Shown in pieces: positions 9,236 to 17,157 of a stretch of 40,043 nucleotides of DNA; position 1 is the first letter of the stretch, and the number at the start of each line of letters is the position of its first letter. The stretch lies in assembly GCA_947447625.1 (NCBI GenBank), contig CANFKS010000028.1, positions 1 to 40,043 on the forward strand. Direction: 5' to 3'. The stretch is from Rhodospirillales bacterium. Its GTDB lineage: Bacteria > Pseudomonadota > Alphaproteobacteria > Acetobacterales > Acetobacteraceae. Under the pieces are notes generated by a model. That model was not told the DNA's origin, made no database searches, and was given only the letters and a program-made list of their open reading frames with translations. Position numbers and translations under genes: made by a program.

Positions 9236-10504
9236 TCAGGCGGCCAAAATTTCCGCGATCCGCCCGAGCGAAGGCACCTTGTCCGCCGGCCCCATCGCCG
9301 CCAGCGTGGGCGCCGCGCGGAAAATATGCGCCGCCGCCCGCTCGATATCCTCGGCCGTCACCGCCTCGATCTTTGCCACCGTCTCCGCCGTCGGCACCAC
9401 CCGGCCAAACACCTGCACCTGGCGCGCCAATTGCTCGCAGCGCGAACCCGTGCTCTCCAACGACATCAGCAGGCTGGCCTTCACCTGCGCCCGCGCCCGC
9501 TGCATTTCCGCCGGATTGATCTCGGACTGCACCTTGCGCAACTCCTCCAGCACCACCGGCATCAACTCCGCCGCCTCGCTCTCCCCGGTGCCCGCGTAGA
9601 CGCCGAACAACCCGCCGTCGAGGTAAGGCGCGTTGAACGAGTAGATCGAATAAACCAGCCCGCGCTTCTCGCGCACCTCCTGGAACAGCCGTGACGACAT
9701 GCCCCCGCCAAGCAGCGTCGAGAGCAGCATGGCCGGGTAATAATCCGCATCCCCATAGGCGACCGAGGGAAAGCCCAGCACGATATGCACCTGATCCAGA
9801 TCGCGATCCTCGCGGAACTCGCCGCCGCCATAGATGCCGGGCGGCACGGCCGAGGCGGGCAGGCGGGGCAGATCGGCGAAATGCGTCTGCACCAGGCGCA
9901 CGAAGGTGTCATGCTCGATGGCGCCGGCGGCCGCCACCACCGAATTGGCTGCCGCATAGTGCCGCTTCATGTAGCCGGTCAGCACATCGCGCTTCATGCC
10001 GCGGATGCCGTCCTCGGTGCCGAGCACCGGGCGGCCCATCGGCTGGTTGGGATAGGCGGCTTCCTGGAAGTGGTCGAAAATAATGTCATCCGGCGTGTCG
10101 TTGGCCTGCCCGATCTCCTGCAGGATCACGCCGCGCTCGCGTTCGAGTTCGTCGGGGTCGAAGGTGGAGTGGGTCAGGATGTCGCCGATGATGTCGGTCC
10201 CCAGCGCGGCGTCCTCCTTCAGCACCTTCACATAGAACGCGGTCTGCTCGCGCGCAGTATAGGCGTTGATGTGGCCGCCGACCGCCTCGATCTCCTCGGC
10301 GATTTCGGTCGCGCTGCGCCGCTCGGTCCCTTTGAACGCCATGTGTTCGAGGAAATGCGACACGCCGTTTTCCTCGGCGCTCTCGTTGCGCGTGCCCGAG
10401 GCGACATAGGCGCCGAGCGACACGGTTTCCACCCGGTCCATCCGTTCGGTGACGACCGTCAGGCCGGACGGCAGGCGGGTGAGGCGGATCGCGGGTTCGG
10501 TCAT
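9236..10504 (-). CDS. M16 family zinc peptidase (processing-peptidase-like)
   Basis: The 422-residue protein has the inverted zinc motif HFLEH at residues 50-54 and the downstream glutamate near 130 (GVILQE), making it an active M16 peptidase of the mitochondrial-processing-peptidase-beta type. The second, non-catalytic M16 half includes LLGGGMSSRLFQEVREKRGLVYSIYS near residues 265-290. No signal peptide is visible, so it is probably cytosolic. It follows thrC with a four-base overlap (ATGA), an arrangement seen in many alphaproteobacteria, and precedes pmbA by 135 bases that contain a palindromic repeat. Confidence 0.93.
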   Translation of the reverse strand: MTEPAIRLTRLPSGLTVVTERMDRVETVSLGAYVASGTRNESAEENGVSHFLEHMAFKGTERRSATEIAEEIEAVGGHINAYTAREQTAFYVKVLKEDAALGTDIIGDILTHSTFDPDELERERGVILQEIGQANDTPDDIIFDHFQEAAYPNQPMGRPVLGTEDGIRGMKRDVLTGYMKRHYAAANSVVAAAGAIEHDTFVRLVQTHFADLPRLPASAVPPGIYGGGEFREDRDLDQVHIVLGFPSVAYGDADYYPAMLLSTLLGGGMSSRLFQEVREKRGLVYSIYSFNAPYLDGGLFGVYAGTGESEAAELMPVVLEELRKVQSEINPAEMQRARAQVKASLLMSLESTGSRCEQLARQVQVFGRVVPTAETVAKIEAVTAEDIERAAAHIFRAAPTLAAMGPADKVPSLGRIAEILAA

Positions 10505-11901
10505 GCGGCATTCCTGTTCGCGAGCGCCCGCACCTGGGCCTCGATGGCAGCGAGGTCGGCGGGGACGACGGTGAATTTCTCGTCCCTCTCATATAGGTCG
10601 GCGAGGCGCGGCGGCAGGGGTGGGCGAATGCCGGTCGCTTGTTCCATCGCATCGGGGAATTTGGCGGGATGGGCGGTCGCCATCGCGATCATCGGCACGC
10701 CAGATTCCGCACAAGCCCGCGCGGCAGCAATGCCGATGGCCGAATGGGGGTCGGCGAGATAGCCGGAGGCATCATGCAACCGGCGGATTTCCGCCAGCGT
10801 GCCGGCATCATCCAGCGTGAACCCGCGGAACAGCGATGTCGCCCGCCGCCACGCCGCATCCGGCACCGGCATGCGCCCCTCGGCGCGGAACCGCGCCATC
10901 ACCGCAGCCGTCGCGGCGCCATCATGTTCCAACAATTCGAACAGCAGCCGCTCGAAATTGGAACTCACCTGGATATCCATGCTCGGCGACAACGACGGCT
11001 CGACCGGCAACATCGACATGTCGTTGGCCGACAAAAACCGCGAGAGAATGTTGTTGCGGTTCGACCCGATCACCAGCCGCTTGATCGGCAACCCCATCCG
11101 CCGCGCTGCCCACGCCGCCAGCACATTGCCGAAATTGCCCGACGGCACCGCGAACGCGACCTCCCGGTCCGGCGCCCCCAACGCCAACGCGGCCGCCACA
11201 TAGTATGGGATTTGGGCCGCCACCCGCGCCCAGTTGATCGAATTGACCGCCGACAACTGCATTTGCTGGCGGAACGGCACATCGGCAAACATGGATTTCA
11301 CGAGGTCCTGGCAATCGTCGAACGTCCCCTCGACCGCCAGATTGCTTACGTTCGGCGCCATCACGGTCGTCATCTGCCGGCGCTGCACATCGCTCGTGCG
11401 CCCATGCGGATGCAGGATCGCGATATCCACCCGCTCCCGCCCCGCGCATGCCTCGATCGCGGCTGACCCGGTATCACCCGACGTCGCACCCACGATCGTC
11501 ACCCGCCGGTCCTGCTCGGTCAGCACATGATCGAACAACCGCCCGAGCAGCTGCATCGCCATGTCCTTGAAGGCAAGCGTCGGCCCATGGAACAGCTCCA
11601 TCGTCCACATATTGCTATCGAGTTGCACCAAGGGCGCCACCGCCGGATGCCCAAACCCGCCATAGGCCTCGCCGCACAACCGCTGCAACACCGCAAACGG
11701 AATCGTATCCCCCACGAACGGCCTCATCACCCGCGCAGCCATCTCCGCATAGGGCAGCCCGCGCAACGCCCGCCAATCCGAATCGACGAAATGCGGCCAG
11801 GACTGCGGCACATACAGCCCGCCGTCATCGGCCAGCCCCGCCAGCAGCACGCCCGTGAAATCCGCCTCCGGAGCCTGCCCCCGGGTCGAAACATAACGCA
11901 T
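10501..11901 (-). CDS. thrC: Threonine synthase
   Basis: The 466-residue PLP enzyme converts O-phosphohomoserine to threonine. The lysine that binds PLP is K112 in PTLAFKDMAMQ. The phosphate-binding segment GATSGDTGSAAIEA lies about 40 residues later, and the C-terminus has the class signature SGYLADPHSAIG. Length and N-terminus (MRYVSTRG) fit the long bacterial/fungal type of threonine synthase. ATG 11901 is clear. The gene heads a run into the M16 peptidase and is divergent from the rhodanese gene. Confidence 0.96.
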   Translation of the reverse strand: MRYVSTRGQAPEADFTGVLLAGLADDGGLYVPQSWPHFVDSDWRALRGLPYAEMAARVMRPFVGDTIPFAVLQRLCGEAYGGFGHPAVAPLVQLDSNMWTMELFHGPTLAFKDMAMQLLGRLFDHVLTEQDRRVTIVGATSGDTGSAAIEACAGRERVDIAILHPHGRTSDVQRRQMTTVMAPNVSNLAVEGTFDDCQDLVKSMFADVPFRQQMQLSAVNSINWARVAAQIPYYVAAALALGAPDREVAFAVPSGNFGNVLAAWAARRMGLPIKRLVIGSNRNNILSRFLSANDMSMLPVEPSLSPSMDIQVSSNFERLLFELLEHDGAATAAVMARFRAEGRMPVPDAAWRRATSLFRGFTLDDAGTLAEIRRLHDASGYLADPHSAIGIAAARACAESGVPMIAMATAHPAKFPDAMEQATGIRPPLPPRLADLYERDEKFTVVPADLAAIEAQVRALANRNAA

Positions 11902-12041
11902 GGAAACCGCCTCGCAGTGGATCGTTCAGTGGATCGTTGGCGCCTTCTCCGCCAAGAGCCCCGCCGGATCAACCTCCGTCCGCTTGACGTCTGCCCCCCG
12001 CCGAACGACACAATGCCCCAAGCCAACCCTGAGGATCCAAG

Positions 12042-12434
12042 ATGAAAAAAGGTATCAAGCAACTTCTCGCCGAGGCCGAGGCCGAGATCGCCCGCGTCCC
12101 GGCTGCCGACGCCGTCAAAATGGTCGGGCAGGACGATGTGGTGTTCGTCGACATCCGCGACCCCCGCGAAATCGAACGTGAAGGCACCATCCCCGGCGCC
12201 TTCCGCTGCACCCGCGGCATGCTGGAATTCTGGATCGACCCGGACAGCCCCTACCACAAGCCGATTTTCGCCGAAGACAAAAAATTCGTCTTCTTCTGCG
12301 CCGCCGGCTGGCGCTCAGCCCTCTCCGCCAAAACCGCGCAGGACATGGGTCTGGCCAACGTCGCCGACATCGTCGGTGGCCTTACCGCCTTCCGCGAAGC
12401 CGGCGGCCCCGTCGAACCCCTCCCCAAGAAATAA
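12042..12434 (+). CDS. Rhodanese-like domain protein
   Basis: A single 130-residue rhodanese domain. VVFVDIRDPREIEREGTIPGA (about 33-53) is the CH2A-like start, and the active-site loop CAAGWRSAL begins with C86, which would carry persulfide. The sulfur acceptor is unknown. A 20-residue N-terminal helix precedes the domain and no signal peptide is seen. AAGATG-type leader sequence with ccaagATG gives only a weak ribosome-binding site. It is a single gene divergent from thrC. Confidence 0.88.
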   Translation: MKKGIKQLLAEAEAEIARVPAADAVKMVGQDDVVFVDIRDPREIEREGTIPGAFRCTRGMLEFWIDPDSPYHKPIFAEDKKFVFFCAAGWRSALSAKTAQDMGLANVADIVGGLTAFREAGGPVEPLPKK

Positions 12435-12449
12435 TCCTCAAACCCGGTA

Positions 12450-12477
12450 GGGTGCAGCGCCCTTGAGCCCTGCACCC
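12450..12477 (+). terminator. Stem-loop after the rhodanese gene
   Basis: GGGTGCAG (12450-12457) pairs perfectly with CTGCACCC (12470-12477) around a 12-base loop, 15 bases after the rhodanese stop. No T-run follows, so intrinsic termination is doubtful; it may stabilise the 3' end. Confidence 0.35.
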
Positions 12478-12601
12478 CCCCTGCACCACCCCCCGTCACA
12501 CAAACAAGACGAAGCCCTTTCACGATAACGCTTGCGCCCTATCGCCACCCGTTCGCAAATGCCGTCTTGCGTTGACCGATTTTCCAGCAGGAGCACACAT
12601 C

Positions 12602-14176
12602 ATGCGCCGCCGCACCCTCCTCGCCACCGCCGCTGTCGCCCTGGCAGCGCCCCGCATTGGCAATGCACAGGCCGCCAAGCCGCTCCGCTTCGTGCCGGAT
12701 GCCGACCTCGCCATCGCCGATCCCGTCGTCACCACATCCTACCAGACCCGCGACCACGGCTTCATGGTGTTCGACACGCTCTATGGCCAGGACAACGAAT
12801 ACCGCGTCCGCCCGCAAATGGTCGAAGGCCATACCGTCGAAAACGACGGCAAGACCTGGAACCTCACCTTGCGCGACGGGCTGATGTTCCATGACGGCAC
12901 CAAGGTGCTCGCCAAGGATGCCGCCGCCTCCGTCGCCCGCTGGGGCAAGCGCGACAGCTTCGGCCAGGCGCTGATGGCCCGCACCGACGAAATCTCCGCT
13001 CCCGACGACAAAACCATCCGCTTCCGCCTCAAGGAAGCCTTCCCCCTGCTGCCCGATGCGCTCGGCCATTATTCGCCCAGCATGTGCGGCATCATGCCGG
13101 CGCGCCTCGCCGAAACCGATGCCACCAAGCCGCTCACCGAAATGGTCGGTTCCGGCCCGTTCCGCTTCCGCGCCGACGAGCGCGTTCCCGGCTCGCGCGT
13201 CGTCTATGAAAAATTCCAGGGCTACAAGCCGCGCAATGAACCCGCCGAGCGCACCGCCGGCGGCAAAGTCGTGCATATCGACCGCGTCGAATGGGCCATC
13301 ATGCCGGACACCGCGACCGTCGCGAGCGCCCTGGTCAACGGCGAGATCGACTGGTGGGGCACGCCGGTCACCGACCTTCTGCCGCTGCTGCGCAAATCCG
13401 CCAACATCGTGCTGCCGACCCTGGTCTCGACCGGCTTCGTCGCCACCATGCGGCTGAACCACATGCACGCGCCCTTCAACAACCCCGCCATCCGCCGCGC
13501 CGTGATGCACGCCGTCAGCCAGTCCGACTACATGACGGCGGTGCAGGGCGAGGACCGCAGCACCTGGGCCGATGCTGTCGGCTATTTCTGCCCGGATACC
13601 CCGATGGCAAGCAAGGCCGGCATGGAGAACCTCACCGCGCCGCGCGATCTCGAAGCGGTCAAGCGCGAACTCGCCGCCGCCGGCTACAAGGGCGAGCGCG
13701 TCGTGCTGCTGGCGCCGCAGGACATCCCCTCGTCCAAGGCGCTCATGGAAGTCACCGCCGACCTGTTCAAGCGCATCGGCATGACCGTCGATGTCCAGGC
13801 GATGGACTGGGCCACCGTGGTTCAGCGCCGCGTCAAGCAGGAGCCGCTCGACCAGGGTGGCTGGTCAGTCTTCCAGACCAGCTGGGGCGGTGTCGACCAG
13901 TTCAATCCCGCAGTGCACGCCTTCCTGCGCGGCAACGGCAAGGACGGCATCTTCGGCTGGCCGGTCAGCCCGCGCATCGAGGAACTGCGCGCCGAATGGT
14001 TCAAGGCGCCCGACCTCGCCGCCCAGAAAAAAGTGGCCGAACAGCTCCAACTTCAGGCCTTCCAGGACGTCCCCTACATCCCGCTCGGGCAAACCAAGGG
14101 TCCGACCGCCTACCGCAAGGACCTCAGGGGCGTGCTGTCCGGCATGCCGCTCTTCTGGAACATCACACGGGGCTGA
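12602..14176 (+). CDS. ABC transporter substrate-binding protein, family 5 (peptide/nickel/opine type)
   Basis: The 524-residue periplasmic binding protein belongs to SBP_bac_5. The N-terminus MRRRTLLATAAVALAAPRIGNA is a cleavable export signal with paired arginines, possibly Tat. Family features are the opening PDADLAIADPVVTTSYQTRDHGFMVFDTLY, GKTWNLTLRDGLMFHDGTKV near 85-105 and KEAFPLLPDAL. AGGAG lies 15 bases before ATG 12602; earlier in-frame starts give no signal peptide. No permease or ATPase gene is adjacent, so it is an orphan binding protein whose partner genes lie elsewhere or are lost. The 3' end overlaps the convergent dehydrogenase by 14 bases. Confidence 0.92.
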   Translation: MRRRTLLATAAVALAAPRIGNAQAAKPLRFVPDADLAIADPVVTTSYQTRDHGFMVFDTLYGQDNEYRVRPQMVEGHTVENDGKTWNLTLRDGLMFHDGTKVLAKDAAASVARWGKRDSFGQALMARTDEISAPDDKTIRFRLKEAFPLLPDALGHYSPSMCGIMPARLAETDATKPLTEMVGSGPFRFRADERVPGSRVVYEKFQGYKPRNEPAERTAGGKVVHIDRVEWAIMPDTATVASALVNGEIDWWGTPVTDLLPLLRKSANIVLPTLVSTGFVATMRLNHMHAPFNNPAIRRAVMHAVSQSDYMTAVQGEDRSTWADAVGYFCPDTPMASKAGMENLTAPRDLEAVKRELAAAGYKGERVVLLAPQDIPSSKALMEVTADLFKRIGMTVDVQAMDWATVVQRRVKQEPLDQGGWSVFQTSWGGVDQFNPAVHAFLRGNGKDGIFGWPVSPRIEELRAEWFKAPDLAAQKKVAEQLQLQAFQDVPYIPLGQTKGPTAYRKDLRGVLSGMPLFWNITRG

Positions 14177-15059
14177 TCGCCTCGGGGTTGATCCACTTGT
14201 CCCACAACGTCGCGAGGACAGCGTAGTCCTCGCGGCCCATCCCCCGGGCGCACGCCAACTCATAGGCGGTGTGCGCCCCCTGGATGGCGAAGAGCGGGAT
14301 GCCGTCGCGCTGCGCCACATCGAGCGCAAGCACAGAATCCTTGCGCGCCGCATCGAGCGGCATACCCGGCGCGAAATTGCGGCTGGCCACCCGTTCGCCG
14401 ATGCGATGCGTCAGCGGGCGGACCAGCCCGGCATCCGCACCGCTCATCATCGTCACGAAATCGGCCGTCGTGATCCCATTTGCCCGCGCCATCGCCAGCG
14501 CCTCGGCAAGCACCACATAAACGCCATGCGCAACCGCGTTGTTGATCACCTTGGCTGCCGCCCCGGCGCCCTGTGCGCCCATCACGCTCTGCTTGCGGGA
14601 CAGCGCATTGAGCCACGGCGCCGCCGCCATCAGGTCATCCGCCGCGCCGCCGATCAGCAGCACGCTGTCGCCACGCGCCATGATCTCCACGCCCGATTGG
14701 ATCGCCGCATCCACCAGGCGCAACCCGGCCGGTGCGCACAGCGCCGCCATTTCCGCGATATCCGCCGGCGTGACGGTGCTGGTTTCGATGATCATCGTGC
14801 CGCGCGGCAACAGCCCCGCCAGCATCGCCACCGTTGCGCGCGAGGCCGCCGGCGTCGGCAGGCTCAGCACCACGCACCCGACGTCCTGCACCGCGGCCCC
14901 CAGGCTGCCCGCCGTGGCGATCGTGCTCGCCTCGGCCAAGTGCCGCCGCTCGCCCGACAGATCGAACCCCACGACCGGGCCATCCGCCGCGAGCCGGCGT
15001 GCAACCTCCAGCCCCATGTTTCCCAGCCCGATAACGGCGCAGGCGGCGTTGCGTGCCAT
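14163..15059 (-). CDS. 3-hydroxyisobutyrate dehydrogenase-like NAD(P)-dependent oxidoreductase
   Basis: The 298-residue beta-hydroxyacid dehydrogenase has the N-terminal Rossmann motif AVIGLGNMGLEVARRL. The substrate loop around LVDAAIQSGVEIMARGDSVLLIGG replaces the usual LDAPVSGG. The catalytic lysine is in GAAAKVINNAV (about 165-175), followed by the C-terminal helical domain. Family enzymes oxidise 3-hydroxyisobutyrate, tartronate semialdehyde or similar; the variant substrate loop means the substrate is open. It lies downstream of htrA on the same strand, separated by a palindromic repeat, and its 3' end overlaps the convergent binding protein gene. Confidence 0.87.
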   Translation of the reverse strand: MARNAACAVIGLGNMGLEVARRLAADGPVVGFDLSGERRHLAEASTIATAGSLGAAVQDVGCVVLSLPTPAASRATVAMLAGLLPRGTMIIETSTVTPADIAEMAALCAPAGLRLVDAAIQSGVEIMARGDSVLLIGGAADDLMAAAPWLNALSRKQSVMGAQGAGAAAKVINNAVAHGVYVVLAEALAMARANGITTADFVTMMSGADAGLVRPLTHRIGERVASRNFAPGMPLDAARKDSVLALDVAQRDGIPLFAIQGAHTAYELACARGMGREDYAVLATLWDKWINPEAISPV

Positions 15060-15098
15060 GGTGGATGCTCCCTGTTGCTTTTGCTGACCGGTCTAGCA

Positions 15099-15146
15099 TA
15101 GAGCCTGATGATTTTTGGCGGAATCGTCAAAAATCATCGGGCTCTA
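15099..15146. repeat. Composite palindromic repeat, copy 2 (A hairpin only)
   Basis: A nearly perfect 22-bp inverted repeat with loop GAAT: the left arm starts TAGAGCCTGATG and the right arm ends CATCGGGCTCTA. The two stem differences are both G-T (G-U) pairs. The loop region carries a GAATC (GANTC) site. The TAG at 15146-15144 on the minus strand is the stop codon of htrA. Confidence 0.8.
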
Positions 15147-16505
15147 GGCGCTCGGCAGCGTCACCCACCGCTCGCCCGACGGGCCGCGCACCAGCAGCAG
15201 CAGCCGGGTCCGCCGCTCGCGCCGCGCGCCGTCCACCAGCAGCCAGAACGAGCGCACCGAGTGCACCGGCTCGGTCATCACCCGCTGGATCACATCGCCC
15301 GGCTCGATCCCAGCCTCGGACGCCCGGCTCTGGGCATCGACCGCCACCACCGCGACCCCCTCCATGGCCGTCTCGATACCGAACTTGCCCCTGATCTCCG
15401 TCGTCAGCGGCGCCAGCCCGAGGCCGAGATCGGGCGGATCGACAAATCCGTTCGCCATGCTCCCCGCCAGCTTGCCCTGTCCGGCCTTGATGTCGTCCGG
15501 ATTGTCGATGATGGGGATGTCGAGTGTCATCCGCACGCCGCCGCGCCAGATATCGAACACCGCCGTGGTGCCCACATCGAGGGCGCTGACGGAGCGGCGG
15601 AATGTCCGCGCATCCTTCATCGCCGCATCCGCCACCCCCACCACGATATCCCCCGGCCGCAACCGCCCCAATCCGGAGCCGCCACTGTCGAGCCCAGTCA
15701 CGATCACGCCTGCCGCCGACCGCTCCGCCCGCGGCATTCCGGCCCCATCGGCGATCGCCGGCGTCAGCGTCTGCACCCGCACGCCGACCCAACCCGGCTT
15801 GACCCGACCGAACTGCAACAGCCGCGTGATAACAAACTGCGCGTCGTTCGACGGAATGGCGAAACCGATGCCGATCCACCCGCCATCGCCCTGCGACTGC
15901 ACCGCGGTATTCATCCCGACCACCTCGCCTTGCAGATTGAACAGCGGCCCGCCCGAGTGGCCCGGGTTGATCGTTGCGTTGGTCTGAATGTAGTCGTCGT
16001 ACGCGCTGGTCCGGATATCACGTTCCAGCGCGCTGACGATCCCTGCGGTCAGCCAAGTCGCATAGCCCCGCGGCGTGCCGATTGCGATCACCGGCATGCC
16101 TTGCCGCAGGGCGTTGGAATTGCCCCATGTGACCGGCGCAAGCGGCTTTTCCGGCTGGACCTGGAGCAGCGCGATATCGACCAGCGCCATGCTCACCACA
16201 CGCGCCGACAGGGTTGAGCCGTCCGACAGCGTGACCGTCACCTCGCTCGCGCCCTCCACCACATGGCGATTGGTCACGATCAGCCCGTCGGCCTCGATCA
16301 CGAACCCGGTGCCCATGATCCGCTTGCGCGCGGTCGCTGCCGGCTGGCCCATCTGCGCCGGGGTATCGACGCGTTTCACCGCCGCGATGCTCACCACGCT
16401 CGGCAACAGCCGCGCCGACAGCGCCACCATATCGAGCGGATCATGTGCCGCCGCCGCGCCGCCGCCGAGCAGCAGCGCCAGCAGTCCCATCCAAATGCGG
16501 CGCAT
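15144..16505 (-). CDS. HtrA/Deg-type periplasmic serine protease with two PDZ domains
   Basis: The 453-residue S1C protease has a signal peptide in residues 1-20 (ending AAAAH). The triad is H81 (TNRHVV), D110 (LVDIALLQV) and S184 (NPGHSGGPL). The serine loop reads GHSGG rather than GNSGG. Two PDZ domains follow (about 235-320 and 360-450). It probably degrades or refolds damaged envelope proteins. ATG 16505 shares one base with the stop of the glutathione peroxidase gene, so the two are coupled. Longer upstream reading only crosses the peroxidase gene. The TAG stop falls inside a palindromic repeat. Confidence 0.92.
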   Translation of the reverse strand: MRRIWMGLLALLLGGGAAAAHDPLDMVALSARLLPSVVSIAAVKRVDTPAQMGQPAATARKRIMGTGFVIEADGLIVTNRHVVEGASEVTVTLSDGSTLSARVVSMALVDIALLQVQPEKPLAPVTWGNSNALRQGMPVIAIGTPRGYATWLTAGIVSALERDIRTSAYDDYIQTNATINPGHSGGPLFNLQGEVVGMNTAVQSQGDGGWIGIGFAIPSNDAQFVITRLLQFGRVKPGWVGVRVQTLTPAIADGAGMPRAERSAAGVIVTGLDSGGSGLGRLRPGDIVVGVADAAMKDARTFRRSVSALDVGTTAVFDIWRGGVRMTLDIPIIDNPDDIKAGQGKLAGSMANGFVDPPDLGLGLAPLTTEIRGKFGIETAMEGVAVVAVDAQSRASEAGIEPGDVIQRVMTEPVHSVRSFWLLVDGARRERRTRLLLLVRGPSGERWVTLPSA

Positions 16506-17062
16506 CAGGCCCCCACCGCCAACGCCTTGCCGAGCGCTGCCTGCACCCGCGCCCCCTCCGGCTCGTCGCCCGACCCGAAACAACCGACGATCCTGCCGTC
16601 CCGTCCGATCACGACCTTGTTGAAATTCCACGACGGCTCCCAGTTCCGCTCGGCCTTGACCCATTTGTAGAAGGGCGCGGCATCCTCGCCCATCACCTTC
16701 GAAATCCCTGCCATCGGGAAATCCACCCCAAAACGCGACTCGCAGAACGTCTTCACCTTGGCGTTGCTGTCGCTCTCCTGGTGGAAATCTCCGCTCGGCA
16801 CGCCGATCACAACGAGGCCCGACGCCTTGCGCGTCTTATGCAGCTTCTCCAGCGCCTCGTACTGATAGGTGAAGCCGCAAAAACTCGCTGTGTTCACCAC
16901 CACCAGCGCATTGCCCTTGTAGTCCCCGAGCAGCAGCGTGCCGCCCTCGATATTGGGGAACCCGAAATCCCATGCCGTCTGCCCGACCTGCGCCCGCGCG
17001 GGACTCACGGCGCCGAACACCAGACCAGCAGCGATGATTTCACGACGAGACACTCCAGACAT
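16505..17062 (-). CDS. Exported glutathione-peroxidase-family protein (cysteine type)
   Basis: The 185-residue GPx homologue begins MSGVSRREIIAAGLVFGAVSPARA, a signal with twin arginines (SRRE) typical of Tat export; cleavage is expected after ARA. The peroxidatic residue is C62 in NTASFCGFT, encoded by TGC or TGT and not selenocysteine. The W.F.K segment SWNFNKVVIG is the other family mark. C-terminal to the signal it is the usual short thioredoxin-fold size. It reduces lipid or hydrogen peroxides, probably with thioredoxin-like donors. Placed directly upstream of an HtrA protease, it suggests an envelope-stress pair. ATG 17062 was chosen for the signal peptide. Confidence 0.92.
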   Translation of the reverse strand: MSGVSRREIIAAGLVFGAVSPARAQVGQTAWDFGFPNIEGGTLLLGDYKGNALVVVNTASFCGFTYQYEALEKLHKTRKASGLVVIGVPSGDFHQESDSNAKVKTFCESRFGVDFPMAGISKVMGEDAAPFYKWVKAERNWEPSWNFNKVVIGRDGRIVGCFGSGDEPEGARVQAALGKALAVGA

Positions 17063-17157
17063 ACGATGCGCTCCGCAACACAGGGGACACCGGAAGATAG
17101 CACAATCATCCCAAGAGATGGAGGAGGGACCGGCGTTCCTGAAACCCGCAGCCCACT

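Noticed and set aside
13791-15101. 436-codon plus-strand frame over the dehydrogenase gene
   Set aside because: Arg/His-rich mirror-frame product; the opposite strand has a complete Rossmann-fold dehydrogenase.
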